A DNA stretch of 64,000 bases from Streptomyces sp. WAC 01529 (GTDB taxonomy: Bacteria; Actinomycetota; Actinomycetes; Streptomycetales; Streptomycetaceae): positions 2,863,001-2,927,000 of the forward strand of contig NZ_CP029617.1 of the NCBI RefSeq assembly GCF_003945545.1, written 5' to 3'. Shown here piece by piece: positions 54,054 through 62,753 of the stretch. Made by a program: the position numbers and the translations under genes. How positions within the stretch are numbered: position 1 is the first letter of the stretch; each line of letters begins with the position of its first letter. Under the pieces are notes generated by a model. The model made no database searches and was not told the DNA's origin. It saw only the letters and a program-made list of their open reading frames with translations.

Positions 54054-55003
54054 CCACGTCAGGTGCAATCGGCCTCCCCATGAAGGTCGTCTCCCCCGAC
54101 CTGCCGCCCCGCGTCCGCATCCACGAGGTCGGCGCGCGGGACGGCCTGCAGAACGAGCAGTCGGTCGTGCCCACGGAGGTCAAGGCGGAGTTCGTCCACC
54201 GCCTCGCCGACGCGGGGCTGACCACCATCGAGGCGACCAGCTTCGTGCACCCCAAGTGGGTGCCCCAACTGGCCGACGCCGAGCGGCTCTTCCCGCTCCT
54301 CGGCGACCTCCAGGGCGTGCACCTGCCGGTCCTCGTGCCGAACGAACGCGGCCTGGAGCGTGCCCTTGCCCTCGGCGCCCACCGCGTCGCCGTCTTCGCC
54401 AGCGCCACCGAGTCCTTCGCCAAGGCCAACCTCAACCGCACGGTCGACGAGGCCCTGACGATGTTCGACCCGGTCGTATCCCGCGCGCGGGAGCAGAAGA
54501 TGCACGTCCGGGGCTATCTCTCCATGTGCTTCGGCGACCCCTGGGAGGGCCCGGTCCCCGTCGCCCAGGTCGTCCGCGTCTGCCGCGCGCTGCTCGACAT
54601 GGGATGCGACGAGCTGAGCCTCGGCGACACCATCGGCGTGGCCACGCCGGGCCATGTGCGCGCCCTGCTCACCGCGTTGAACGAGGCGGACGTGCCGACC
54701 GACCGCGTCGGCGTCCACTTCCACGACACGTACGGCCAGGCGCTCGCCAACACCCTGGCCGCCCTCCAGCACGGCGTGACCACGGTCGACGCCTCCGCGG
54801 GCGGCCTCGGTGGCTGCCCCTACGCGAAGAGCGCCACCGGGAACCTCGCCACCGAAGACCTCGTATGGATGCTGCACGGCCTCGGCATCGACACCGGGGT
54901 CGACCTCGGCCGCCTCAGCGCCACAAGCGCCTGGATGGCCGGTCACCTGGGCCGGCCCAGCCCGTCCCGCACCGTCCGCGCCCTGACCCACCAGGAACAG
55001 TGA
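54050..55003 (+). CDS. Hydroxymethylglutaryl-CoA lyase
   Basis: A 317-residue DRE-TIM metallolyase that splits HMG-CoA to acetoacetate and acetyl-CoA, the last step of leucine breakdown. The N-terminal metal/substrate motif is [12 protein letters not shown] (about residues 27-38), followed by [18 protein letters not shown] with metal-binding His residues, and the flexible-loop Cys in [15 protein letters not shown] (about residue 256). Its ATG overlaps the mccA stop, so translation is coupled. Confidence 0.92.
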   Translation: MTTSGAIGLPMKVVSPDLPPRVRIHEVGARDGLQNEQSVVPTEVKAEFVHRLADAGLTTIEATSFVHPKWVPQLADAERLFPLLGDLQGVHLPVLVPNERGLERALALGAHRVAVFASATESFAKANLNRTVDEALTMFDPVVSRAREQKMHVRGYLSMCFGDPWEGPVPVAQVVRVCRALLDMGCDELSLGDTIGVATPGHVRALLTALNEADVPTDRVGVHFHDTYGQALANTLAALQHGVTTVDASAGGLGGCPYAKSATGNLATEDLVWMLHGLGIDTGVDLGRLSATSAWMAGHLGRPSPSRTVRALTHQEQ

Positions 55004-55010
55004 GTAAACG

Positions 55011-56165
55011 ATGGACCACCGCCTGAGCCCCGAGCACGAGGAACTCCGCCGCACGGTGGAGGCGTTCGCCCACGACGTCGTCGCCCCGAAGATCGGCGAC
55101 TTCTACGAGCGCCACGAGTTCCCCTACGAGATCGTCCGCGAGATGGGCCGCATGGGCCTGTTCGGCCTGCCCTTCCCGGAGGAGTACGGCGGGATGGGCG
55201 GTGACTACTTCGCGCTCGGCATCGCCCTCGAAGAGCTGGCCCGCGTCGACTCCTCCGTGGCGATCACCCTGGAGGCGGGCGTCTCGCTCGGCGCGATGCC
55301 GCTGCACCTGTTCGGCACCGAGGAGCAGAAGCGGCGGTGGCTGCCGAAGCTGTGCTCCGGCGAGGTGCTCGGCGCCTTCGGCCTGACCGAGCCGGACGGC
55401 GGCTCGGACGCGGGCGGCACCCGGACCACGGCGGTGCGGGACGGCGACGAGTGGGTCATCAACGGCTCGAAGTGCTTCATCACCAACTCCGGTACGGACA
55501 TCACCGGCCTGGTCACGGTCACCGCGGTCACCGGCCGCAAGCCGGACGGCCGCCCGCTGATCTCCTCCATCATCGTGCCGTCGGGGACACCGGGCTTCAC
55601 GGTCGCCGCGCCGTACTCGAAGGTGGGCTGGAACGCCTCGGACACCCGCGAGTTGTCCTTCTCCGACGTACGCGTCCCCGCGGCGAACCTCCTGGGCGAG
55701 GAGGGCCGTGGCTACGCCCAGTTCCTGCGGATCCTGGACGAGGGCCGCGTCGCCATCTCCGCGCTCGCCACCGGCCTCGCGCAGGGCTGTGTGGACGAGT
55801 CGGTGAAGTACGCCAAGGAGCGGCACGCCTTCGGCAAGCCGATCGGGGCGAACCAGGCCATCCAGTTCAAGCTCGCCGACATGGAGACGCGGGCGCACAT
55901 GGCGCGGGTCGGCTGGCGGGACGCGGCGTCGCGGCTGGTCGCCGGTGAGCCGTTCAAGAAGGAGGCGGCGATCGCCAAGCTCTACTCCTCGACGGTGGCC
56001 GTGGACAACGCCCGCGAGGCCACCCAGATCCACGGTGGCTACGGCTTCATGAACGAGTACCCCGTGGCCCGGATGTGGCGGGACTCCAAGATCCTGGAGA
56101 TCGGCGAGGGCACCAGCGAGGTCCAGCGGATGCTCATCGCCAGGGAGCTGGGTTTCGCGGGCTGA
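55011..56165 (+). CDS. acdH: Acyl-CoA dehydrogenase of the leucine/isovalerate operon
   Basis: A 384-residue flavin acyl-CoA dehydrogenase beginning MDHRLSPEHEELRRTVEAFA. Key segments are FGLTEPDGGSDAGGTRTTAV, FITNSGTDITGLVTVTAV, YSKVGWNASDTRELSF and the C-terminal ILEIGEGTSEVQRMLIARE, in which the Glu of GEGT is at the canonical medium-chain-type position. Position suggests isovaleryl-CoA as substrate, but human-type isovaleryl enzymes have Ala there, so a broader branched-chain (AcdH-like) specificity is possible. It is the last gene of the operon, 7 bp after the lyase gene. Confidence 0.85.
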   Translation: MDHRLSPEHEELRRTVEAFAHDVVAPKIGDFYERHEFPYEIVREMGRMGLFGLPFPEEYGGMGGDYFALGIALEELARVDSSVAITLEAGVSLGAMPLHLFGTEEQKRRWLPKLCSGEVLGAFGLTEPDGGSDAGGTRTTAVRDGDEWVINGSKCFITNSGTDITGLVTVTAVTGRKPDGRPLISSIIVPSGTPGFTVAAPYSKVGWNASDTRELSFSDVRVPAANLLGEEGRGYAQFLRILDEGRVAISALATGLAQGCVDESVKYAKERHAFGKPIGANQAIQFKLADMETRAHMARVGWRDAASRLVAGEPFKKEAAIAKLYSSTVAVDNAREATQIHGGYGFMNEYPVARMWRDSKILEIGEGTSEVQRMLIARELGFAG

Positions 56166-56195
56166 CTCCCGGCAAGACGAACGCCAGGACTCCAA

Positions 56196-56238
56196 GCCGC
56201 CGGTGCCGCCTGTGCCGCCAATGCCGCCGGTGCCGCCT
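56196..56238. repeat. Short GTGCCGCC-type direct repeat
   Basis: GCCGCCGGT, GCCGCCTGT, GCCGCCAAT, GCCGCCGGT and GCCGCCTCG follow each other, five 9-base units. It lies after the acdH stop codon and has no obvious stem. The rest of the gap up to the iron box shows nothing else clear. Confidence 0.7.
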
Positions 56239-56276
56239 CGTGACGGTGTGACGTAGGGCCCCCTGGACTTCAGGTG

Positions 56277-56296
56277 AGCTTAGGCTAGCCTAAGCT
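56277..56296. promoter_or_regulatory. Iron box (DmdR1/DtxR-type operator) before desE
   Basis: AGCTTAGGCTAGCCTAAGCT is a perfect 20-base palindrome and contains TTAGGCTAGCCTAA, close to the iron-box consensus. Binding of iron-loaded DmdR1/DtxR would silence desE when iron is plentiful. Confidence 0.93.
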
Positions 56297-56350
56297 CTAC
56301 TTCCGGCCAGTGGCCCCGCCACCGCACCGTCACGAAAGCAGAGAACCCAC

Positions 56351-57409
56351 ATGTCCCAGCCCCGTCCCAACAAGCCCTCCCGCCGCGGCATACTCGCCGC
56401 CGGTGGCGCCCTCGGCCTCACCGCCGTCCTGGCAGCCTGCGGCAACGACAAAAAGGACGGGGACAGCAAGGGCAAGGGCGGCGCGGCCAAGTCCGGCCCC
56501 TGGAGCTTCAAGGACGACCGCGGCCAGACGGCCAAGCGGGACGCCACGCCGAAGAACATCGTCGCGTTCACCGGTGTCGCCGCCGCCCTGTTCGACTACG
56601 GCATCGAGTGCAAGGGTGTTTTCGGCCCGACGAAGACCAAGGACGGCAAGGCCGATGTCCAGGCCGGCGACATGGACATCAGCAAGCTGACCATCATCGG
56701 CAACGAATGGGGTCAGTTCAAGATCGAGAAGTACGCGGCCCTCGCCCCGGACGTGCTGATCTCCACGATGTTCGACGACCAGGGCACCCTCTGGTACGTG
56801 CCGGAGGAGAGCAAGGACAAGATCCTCAAGCTCGCCCCGAGCGTCGGCGTCAGCGTCTACGACCGCCAGATGACCCACCCGCTCCAGCGCATCCTCGCGC
56901 TCGCCGAGTCGCTGGGCGCGGACGTGAAGGCGGACAAGGTCGTCAAGGCGAAGAAGCGCTTCGAGGACGCGTCCGAGCGGCTGCGCAAGGTCGCCAAGGC
57001 GCACAAGGACATCAAGGTCCTGGTCGGCTCCGCGAGCCAGGAGCTGTTCTACGTCTCCGGCACGAACCTCTCGGCCGACCTGGAGTACTTCAAGGCGCTC
57101 GGCGTGAACTTCATCGAGCCGCCGGAGAAGGCCAAGAAGGAGTCCGGCGGCTGGTTCGAGAACCTCAGCTGGGAGAACGTGGACAAGTACGACGCGGACA
57201 TCATCATGATGGACAACCGCACCTCCGCCATCCAGCCGGCCGACCTGGACAAGTCCAAGCCGACGTGGAAGAAGCTGCCCGCGGTCAAGGCCGGCCAGGT
57301 CATCCCGCGCGTCACCGAGCCCATCTTCTCGTACGACAAGTGCGCGCCGATCCTGGAGGACCTGGCGGACGCGATCGAGAAGGCGAAGAAGCTCAAGAAG
57401 GGCGCCTGA
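56351..57409 (+). CDS. desE: Ferrioxamine-binding lipoprotein of an iron-siderophore ABC importer
   Basis: A 352-residue substrate-binding protein. A twin-arginine-like start (SRRGILAAGG) runs into a lipobox LAAC with Cys at about residue 30, so the protein is anchored on the outer face of the membrane. The Lys-rich, hydrophilic mature part has the two lobes of FecB/FepB-type proteins joined by a long helix (DVKADKVVKAKKRFEDASE). The upstream iron box and the neighbouring desABCD genes identify it as DesE. No permease or ATPase gene is adjacent, so it must use components encoded elsewhere. Confidence 0.92.
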   Translation: MSQPRPNKPSRRGILAAGGALGLTAVLAACGNDKKDGDSKGKGGAAKSGPWSFKDDRGQTAKRDATPKNIVAFTGVAAALFDYGIECKGVFGPTKTKDGKADVQAGDMDISKLTIIGNEWGQFKIEKYAALAPDVLISTMFDDQGTLWYVPEESKDKILKLAPSVGVSVYDRQMTHPLQRILALAESLGADVKADKVVKAKKRFEDASERLRKVAKAHKDIKVLVGSASQELFYVSGTNLSADLEYFKALGVNFIEPPEKAKKESGGWFENLSWENVDKYDADIIMMDNRTSAIQPADLDKSKPTWKKLPAVKAGQVIPRVTEPIFSYDKCAPILEDLADAIEKAKKLKKGA

Positions 57410-57459
57410 CCCTCGCGTTGACGGCCGCCACGCGCGTCGACCTCCCCTCGCACCGACGG

Positions 57460-57498
57460 CCGCCCCTTCCATTTACGGAGGGGGCGGTTCCGTTTTTG
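57460..57498 (+). terminator. Rho-independent terminator of desE
   Basis: CCGCCCC (57460-57466) pairs with GGGGCGG (57481-57487), and the arms extend through partly complementary TTCC/GGA. TTCCGTTTTTG follows. It separates desE from the desABCD promoter. Confidence 0.85.
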
Positions 57499-57536
57499 TC
57501 ACACAGGGGTACCCCCGGGTTCAGTGGGGCAGGAGC

Positions 57537-57555
57537 TTAGGTTAGGCTAACCTTA
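57537..57555. promoter_or_regulatory. Iron box before desABCD
   Basis: TTAGGTTAGGCTAACCTTA matches the 19-base iron-box consensus TTAGGTTAGGCTAACCTAA at all but the last positions. It lies about 75 bases before the desA start, so desABCD is iron-repressed through DmdR1/DtxR. Confidence 0.95.
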
Positions 57556-57631
57556 GCTTCACACCCCGCGCGCCTCCCCACACTCCTGTCCCCGAGTGCG
57601 CGGTCAAGTCCCCTCACCTGGAGGACAGTTC

Positions 57632-59074
57632 ATGCGCTCGCACCTGCTCAATGACACCACCGCGGAGCGGTACCGCAGCTCCGTGATCGAAGGAGTCGAG
57701 CGGGTGGCGGCCCAACTCGCCACCACCTCACGTCCGTTCACCGGCATCTCCGTCGACGAGCTCGCGCCCCGCATCGACGCCGTCGACCTGGAGAAGCCCC
57801 TGCACGACACCATCGCCGCGCTCGACGAGCTCGAAGAGCTGTATCTGCGCGACGCGGTGTACTTCCACCACCCCCGCTACCTCGCCCACCTCAACTGCCC
57901 GGTCGTCATCCCCGCCGTCCTGGGCGAAGCGGTGCTCTCCGCCATCAACTCCTCGCTCGACACCTGGGACCAGTCCGCGGGCGGCACGCTCATCGAGCGC
58001 CGCATCATCGACTGGACCTGCGAGCGCATCGGGCTCGGCCCGGCCGCCGACGGGGTCTTCACCAGCGGCGGCACCCAGTCCAACCTCCAGGCGCTGCTGC
58101 TCGCCCGCGAGGAGGCCAAGGAGCAGGACCCCACCCGGATGCGCATCTTCGCCTCCGAGGTCGGCCACTTCAGCGTCCAGAAGGCGGCCCGGCTGCTCGG
58201 CCTCGGCGAGGAAGCCGTCGTGGTGATCCCCACCGACCACAACAAGCGCATGCAGACCGTGGCCCTCGCCCACGAGCTGGAGCGCTGCCGGCGCGACGAC
58301 CTCTCCCCCATGGCTGTCGTCGCCACCGCGGGCACCACCGACTTCGGCTCCATCGACCCGCTGCCCGAGATCGCCGAGCTGTGCGCGCGGTACGGCACCT
58401 GGATGCACGTGGACGCCGCGTACGGCTGCGGGCTGCTCGCCTCCCGCAAGAACCGGCACCTCCTCGACGGCATCGAGCGCGCCGACTCCGTCACCGTGGA
58501 CTACCACAAGTCCTTCTTCCAGCCGGTCAGTTCCTCGGCCGTGCTCGTGCGCGACGGGGCGACGCTGTCCCACGTCACCTACCACGCCGAGTACCTCAAC
58601 CCGCGCCGCATGGTGCAGGAGCGCATCCCCAACCAGGTCGACAAGTCCCTCCAGACGACCCGGCGCTTCGACGCCCTCAAGCTGTGGATGACCCTGCGCG
58701 TGATGGGCGCCGACGGCATCGGCGGCCTCTTCGACGAGGTGTGCGACCTGGCCTCGGAGGGCTGGAAACTGCTCGCCGCCGACCCCCGCTTCGACGTCGT
58801 GGTCGAGCCGCAGCTCTCCACCCTCGTCTTCCGCTACATCCCCGCCGCGATCTGCGACCCGTCCGCGATCGACCGCGCCAACCTCTACGCCCGCAAGGCC
58901 CTGTTCGCCTCCGGTGACGCGGTCGTCGCGGGCACCAAGGTGGGCGACCGCCAGTTCCTGAAGTTCACCCTGCTCAACCCCGAGACCACCACCGCCGACA
59001 TCACGGCTGTCCTCGATCTGATCGCCGGCCACGCCGAGCAGTACCTGGGAGAGAACCTTGACCGCGCCTGCTGA
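57632..59074 (+). CDS. desA: Lysine decarboxylase of desferrioxamine synthesis
   Basis: A 480-residue group II PLP decarboxylase that makes cadaverine from lysine. The PLP lysine is in [16 protein letters not shown], preceded by [20 protein letters not shown] and [20 protein letters not shown], all typical for this family. The ATG at 57632 has GGAGGAC upstream. It is the first gene of desABCD behind an iron box, and overlaps desB by 17 bp. Confidence 0.95.
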   Translation: MRSHLLNDTTAERYRSSVIEGVERVAAQLATTSRPFTGISVDELAPRIDAVDLEKPLHDTIAALDELEELYLRDAVYFHHPRYLAHLNCPVVIPAVLGEAVLSAINSSLDTWDQSAGGTLIERRIIDWTCERIGLGPAADGVFTSGGTQSNLQALLLAREEAKEQDPTRMRIFASEVGHFSVQKAARLLGLGEEAVVVIPTDHNKRMQTVALAHELERCRRDDLSPMAVVATAGTTDFGSIDPLPEIAELCARYGTWMHVDAAYGCGLLASRKNRHLLDGIERADSVTVDYHKSFFQPVSSSAVLVRDGATLSHVTYHAEYLNPRRMVQERIPNQVDKSLQTTRRFDALKLWMTLRVMGADGIGGLFDEVCDLASEGWKLLAADPRFDVVVEPQLSTLVFRYIPAAICDPSAIDRANLYARKALFASGDAVVAGTKVGDRQFLKFTLLNPETTTADITAVLDLIAGHAEQYLGENLDRAC

Positions 59075-60371
59075 CCCCCACCAGCCGCCCGCGCCGTACG
59101 ACTTCATCGGCATCGGCCTGGGCCCGTTCAACCTCGGCCTCGCCTGCCTGACGGAGCCGCTGGACGAGCTGAGCGGCCTCTTCCTGGAGTCCAAGCCCGA
59201 CTTCGAGTGGCACTCCGGGATGTTCCTGGAGGGCGCCCACCTCCAGACGCCGTTCATGTCGGACCTGGTCACGCTGGCCGACCCGACATCCCCGTACTCC
59301 TTCCTGAACTACCTGAAGGAATCGGGACGGCTGTACTCCTTCTACATCCGCGAGAACTTCTACCCCTTGCGGACCGAGTACAACGACTACTGCCGCTGGG
59401 CCGCCGCGCGCCTGACCTCGATCCGCTTCAGCACGACGGTCGAGGAGGTCACCTACGAGGACGACACCGAGCTGTACGTCGTACGGACCACCGCCGGCGA
59501 CCTCTTCCGCACCCGCCGCCTCGTCCTCGGCACCGGCACGCCGCCACACCTGCCCGAGGCCTGCGACGGCCTCGGCGGAGACGCGATCCACAACTCGCGC
59601 TACCTCCAGAGCAAGGCGGAGCTGCAGAAGAAGGAGTCGATCACGCTCGTCGGCAGCGGCCAGTCCGCCGCCGAGATCTACTACGACCTCCTGAGCGAGA
59701 TCGACGTCCACGGCTACCGGCTGAACTGGGTCACCCGCTCCCCCCGCTTCTTCCCCCTCGAATACACCAAGCTGACGCTGGAGATGACCTCTCCGGAGTA
59801 CATCGACTACTTCCACGCGCTGCCCGAGGCGACCCGCTACCGCCTGGAGACCCAGCAGAAGGGCCTCTTCAAGGGCATCGACGGCGAGCTGATCAACGCC
59901 ATCTTCGACCTGCTCTACCAGAAGAACCTCACCGGGCCCGTCCAGACCCGGCTGCTCACCAACACCGCGCTGACCGAGGCGACGTACGACAGCGAGAACC
60001 GCACGTACACGCTGGGGCTGCGCCAGGAGGAGCAGGAGAAGGAGTTCCGGCTGCGCACCCAGGGCCTGATCCTCGCCACCGGCTACAAGTACCAGGTCCC
60101 CGACTTCCTCGCGCCGGTCCACGACCGCATCCGCTGGGACGGACGGGGCCGCTACGACGTGGCGCGCAACTACAGCATCGACACCACCGGGAACGGCATC
60201 TACCTCCAGAACGCCTCGGTGCACACCCACTCGATCACCAGCCCCGACCTCGGCATGGGCGCGTACCGCAACGCGTACATCGTCGGCGAGCTGCTCGGCC
60301 GCGAGGTCTACCCGGTCGAGAAGTCCATCGCGTTCCAGGAGTTCGCCGCACCGGAGGGAGTTCTCATATGA
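59058..60371 (+). CDS. desB: Cadaverine N-monooxygenase of desferrioxamine synthesis
   Basis: A 437-residue flavin N-hydroxylating monooxygenase that turns cadaverine into N-hydroxycadaverine. The FAD motif is [15 protein letters not shown] (about residues 17-31), the NADPH motif [16 protein letters not shown] and the family's C-terminal [14 protein letters not shown]. The only start near the N-terminus is TTG at 59058, inside desA and preceded by GGGAGAG; a TTG start and the 17-bp overlap suggest lower, coupled translation. It overlaps desC by ATGA. Confidence 0.92.
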   Translation: MTAPADPHQPPAPYDFIGIGLGPFNLGLACLTEPLDELSGLFLESKPDFEWHSGMFLEGAHLQTPFMSDLVTLADPTSPYSFLNYLKESGRLYSFYIRENFYPLRTEYNDYCRWAAARLTSIRFSTTVEEVTYEDDTELYVVRTTAGDLFRTRRLVLGTGTPPHLPEACDGLGGDAIHNSRYLQSKAELQKKESITLVGSGQSAAEIYYDLLSEIDVHGYRLNWVTRSPRFFPLEYTKLTLEMTSPEYIDYFHALPEATRYRLETQQKGLFKGIDGELINAIFDLLYQKNLTGPVQTRLLTNTALTEATYDSENRTYTLGLRQEEQEKEFRLRTQGLILATGYKYQVPDFLAPVHDRIRWDGRGRYDVARNYSIDTTGNGIYLQNASVHTHSITSPDLGMGAYRNAYIVGELLGREVYPVEKSIAFQEFAAPEGVLI

Positions 60372-60931
60372 CCGGCGACCGCACCACCGGCGGCGACTTC
60401 ACGTTCCGCCCGCTCGACCCGCTGTCCGACGCCGAGCTGCTGCACGGCTGGGTCACGCACCCCAAGGCCTCCTTCTGGATGATGCAGGACGCCTCCCTGC
60501 CCGACGTCGAGCGCGAGTACATGGCGATCGCCGCCGCCGAGCACCACGACGCGTTCATCGGCCTGCACAAGGGCGTGCCGTCGTTCCTGATGGAGCGGTA
60601 CGACCCCCGGTACGTGGAACTCGTCGGCCTCTACGAGCCGCTCCCCGGCGACGTCGGCATGCACTTCCTCACCGCGCCCTCCGACGTCCGCATCCCCGGC
60701 TTCACGCGCGGTGTGATCACCGCGGTGATGCGGGAGCTCTTCGCCGACCCGGCGACCGAGCGCGTCGTCGTCGAGCCCGACGTGCGCAACACGGCGGTGC
60801 ACGCCCTCAACGAAACCGTCGGGTTCCGCCCCGAGACCGTCATCCAGAAGCCGGAGAAGGAAGCCCTGCTGAGCTTCTGCACCCGCGCTCAGTTCGAAGC
60901 AGCAGTACGCGAAAGGGAACTGGCGATATGA
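60368..60931 (+). CDS. desC: N-hydroxycadaverine acyltransferase of desferrioxamine synthesis
   Basis: A 187-residue GNAT-fold acyltransferase of the siderophore type. It attaches succinyl or acetyl groups from the CoA ester to N-hydroxycadaverine. The motif region contains [20 protein letters not shown] near the N-terminus, [20 protein letters not shown] and a C-terminal [19 protein letters not shown]. The ATG overlaps the desB stop and its own stop overlaps desD (ATGA). Confidence 0.92.
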   Translation: MTGDRTTGGDFTFRPLDPLSDAELLHGWVTHPKASFWMMQDASLPDVEREYMAIAAAEHHDAFIGLHKGVPSFLMERYDPRYVELVGLYEPLPGDVGMHFLTAPSDVRIPGFTRGVITAVMRELFADPATERVVVEPDVRNTAVHALNETVGFRPETVIQKPEKEALLSFCTRAQFEAAVRERELAI

Positions 60932-62694
60932 CCCTGTCCGACGCCGTGGCGCACCTGACCCCGGAGCGCTGGGCCACAGCCAACCGCCTGCTCATCCGCA
61001 AGGCGCTCGCCGAGTTCGCCCACGAGCGGCTGCTCACCCCCGAGCCGCTGGGCGAGGGCGCGTACGTGATCCGCAGCGACGACGGCCTCACCCGCTACCG
61101 CTTCGCCGCCCGGGTCCTGCGCCTGGACCACTGGCAGATCGACGCCGACTCGATCACCCGCCACCGCGACGGCACCGAACTGGCGCTGAACTCCCTGGAG
61201 TTCTTCACCGAACTGCGCGGCGCGCTCGGCCTGAGCGACGCGATCCTGCCGGTCTACCTGGAGGAGATCTCCTCCACGCTCTCCGGCATCTGCTACAAGC
61301 TCACCAAGCCCGCGCTCCCCGCCGCCGAACTCTCTCGCTCCGGCTTCCAGGAGATCGAGACGGGCATGACCGAGGGCCACCCCTGCTTCGTCGCGAACAA
61401 CGGACGGCTGGGCTTCGGTGTGCACGAGTACCTTTCGTACGCTCCTGAGACCGCGAGCCCCGTACGCCTGATCTGGCTGGCGGCGCGCAAGGACCGGGCC
61501 GCCTTCACGGCGGGCGCTGGCCTCGACTACGAGTCGTTCCTCCGCGCCGAGCTGGGCGAGGAGACCCTGGCCCGCTTCGACCGCGTCCTGCGCGACAAGG
61601 GCCTGGACCCGGCGGAGTACCTGCTCATCCCCGCCCACCCCTGGCAGTGGTGGAACAAGCTCTCGGTGACGTTCGCGGCCGAGGTCGCACAGCAGCACCT
61701 CGTCTGCCTCGGCGAGGGCGACGACGAGTACCTCGCGCAGCAGTCGATCCGCACCTTCTTCAACCGGACCTCGCCCGAGAAACACTATGTGAAGACGGCC
61801 CTCTCCGTCATCAACATGGGCTTCATGCGCGGCCTCTCGGCGGCGTACATGGAGGCGACCCCGGCGATCAACGACTGGCTCGCGCACCTCATCGAGACCG
61901 ACGAGACACTGCGCGGGACCGGCCTGACGATCATCCGCGAGCGCGCGGCCGTCGGCTATCGCCACCTGGAGTACGAGGCCGCCACCGACCGCTACTCCCC
62001 CTACCGCAAGATGCTCGCCGCGCTGTGGCGCGAGAGCCCGGTGGCATCCCTCGGCGAGGGCGAGCAGCTGGCCACGATGGCCTCGCTGCTGCACGTCGAC
62101 CGCGACGGCGGCAGCTTCGCCGGGGCGCTCGTCGAACGCTCGGGCCTCGCCCCGACCGAGTGGCTGCGCCGCTATCTGCACGCGTATCTGACGCCGCTGC
62201 TGCACAGCTTCTACGCGTACGACCTGGTCTTCATGCCGCACGGCGAGAACGTGATCCTCGTCCTGAAGGACGGTGTCGTCCAGCGCGCGATCTTCAAGGA
62301 CATCGCCGAGGAGATCGCGGTCATGGACCCGGACGCGGTCCTTCCGCCGGTCGTCGAGCGCATCCGCGTGGAGGTCCCGGAGGACAAGAAGCTCCTGTCC
62401 ATCTTCACGGACGTCTTCGACTGCTTCTTCCGCTTCCTTGCCGCGAACCTCGTCACGGAGGGCCTGATCGACGAGGACGCCTTCTGGGGCTCCGTCGCCG
62501 AGTGCGTCACCGCCTACCAGGAGGCGACCCCGCACCTGGCGGAGAAGTTCAAGCAGTACGACATGTTCGCCCCGGAGTTCTCGCTCTCCTGCCTCAACCG
62601 CCTCCAGCTGCGCAACAACGAGCAGATGGTGGACCTGGCGGACCCCTCGGGTGCGCTGCAACTGATCGGGACGCTGAAGAACCCGATCGCATGA
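60928..62694 (+). CDS. desD: Desferrioxamine synthetase (NRPS-independent, IucA/IucC family)
   Basis: A 588-residue synthetase that condenses and cyclises hydroxamate units, using ATP, to desferrioxamines. Signature sequences are GHPCFVANNGRLGFGVHEYL, LLIPAHPWQWWNKL (the substrate-binding HPWQ motif), QQSIRTFFNRTSPEKHYVKT and MPHGENVILVLKDGVVQRAI. The length fits DesD. The gene ends just before a strong terminator. Confidence 0.95.
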   Translation: MTLSDAVAHLTPERWATANRLLIRKALAEFAHERLLTPEPLGEGAYVIRSDDGLTRYRFAARVLRLDHWQIDADSITRHRDGTELALNSLEFFTELRGALGLSDAILPVYLEEISSTLSGICYKLTKPALPAAELSRSGFQEIETGMTEGHPCFVANNGRLGFGVHEYLSYAPETASPVRLIWLAARKDRAAFTAGAGLDYESFLRAELGEETLARFDRVLRDKGLDPAEYLLIPAHPWQWWNKLSVTFAAEVAQQHLVCLGEGDDEYLAQQSIRTFFNRTSPEKHYVKTALSVINMGFMRGLSAAYMEATPAINDWLAHLIETDETLRGTGLTIIRERAAVGYRHLEYEAATDRYSPYRKMLAALWRESPVASLGEGEQLATMASLLHVDRDGGSFAGALVERSGLAPTEWLRRYLHAYLTPLLHSFYAYDLVFMPHGENVILVLKDGVVQRAIFKDIAEEIAVMDPDAVLPPVVERIRVEVPEDKKLLSIFTDVFDCFFRFLAANLVTEGLIDEDAFWGSVAECVTAYQEATPHLAEKFKQYDMFAPEFSLSCLNRLQLRNNEQMVDLADPSGALQLIGTLKNPIA

Positions 62695-62698
62695 GCCG

Positions 62699-62734
62699 GG
62701 CGGGGCTCCCGGGACGGTCCCCGGGAGCCCCGCC
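62699..62734. terminator. Terminator between desD and the hexosaminidase gene
   Basis: GGCGGGGCTCCCGGG (62699-62713) pairs perfectly with CCCGGGAGCCCCGCC (62720-62734) around an ACGGTC loop. A 15-bp GC stem this close to two convergent gene ends should terminate both, though T-runs are weak. Confidence 0.85.
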
Positions 62735-62753
62735 TTGATGCCTGCCCCCATGC

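Noticed and set aside
56351..62694. Larger biosynthetic gene cluster with novel chemistry
   Set aside because: The set is the standard desferrioxamine desE and desABCD genes; no additional tailoring gene is attached.
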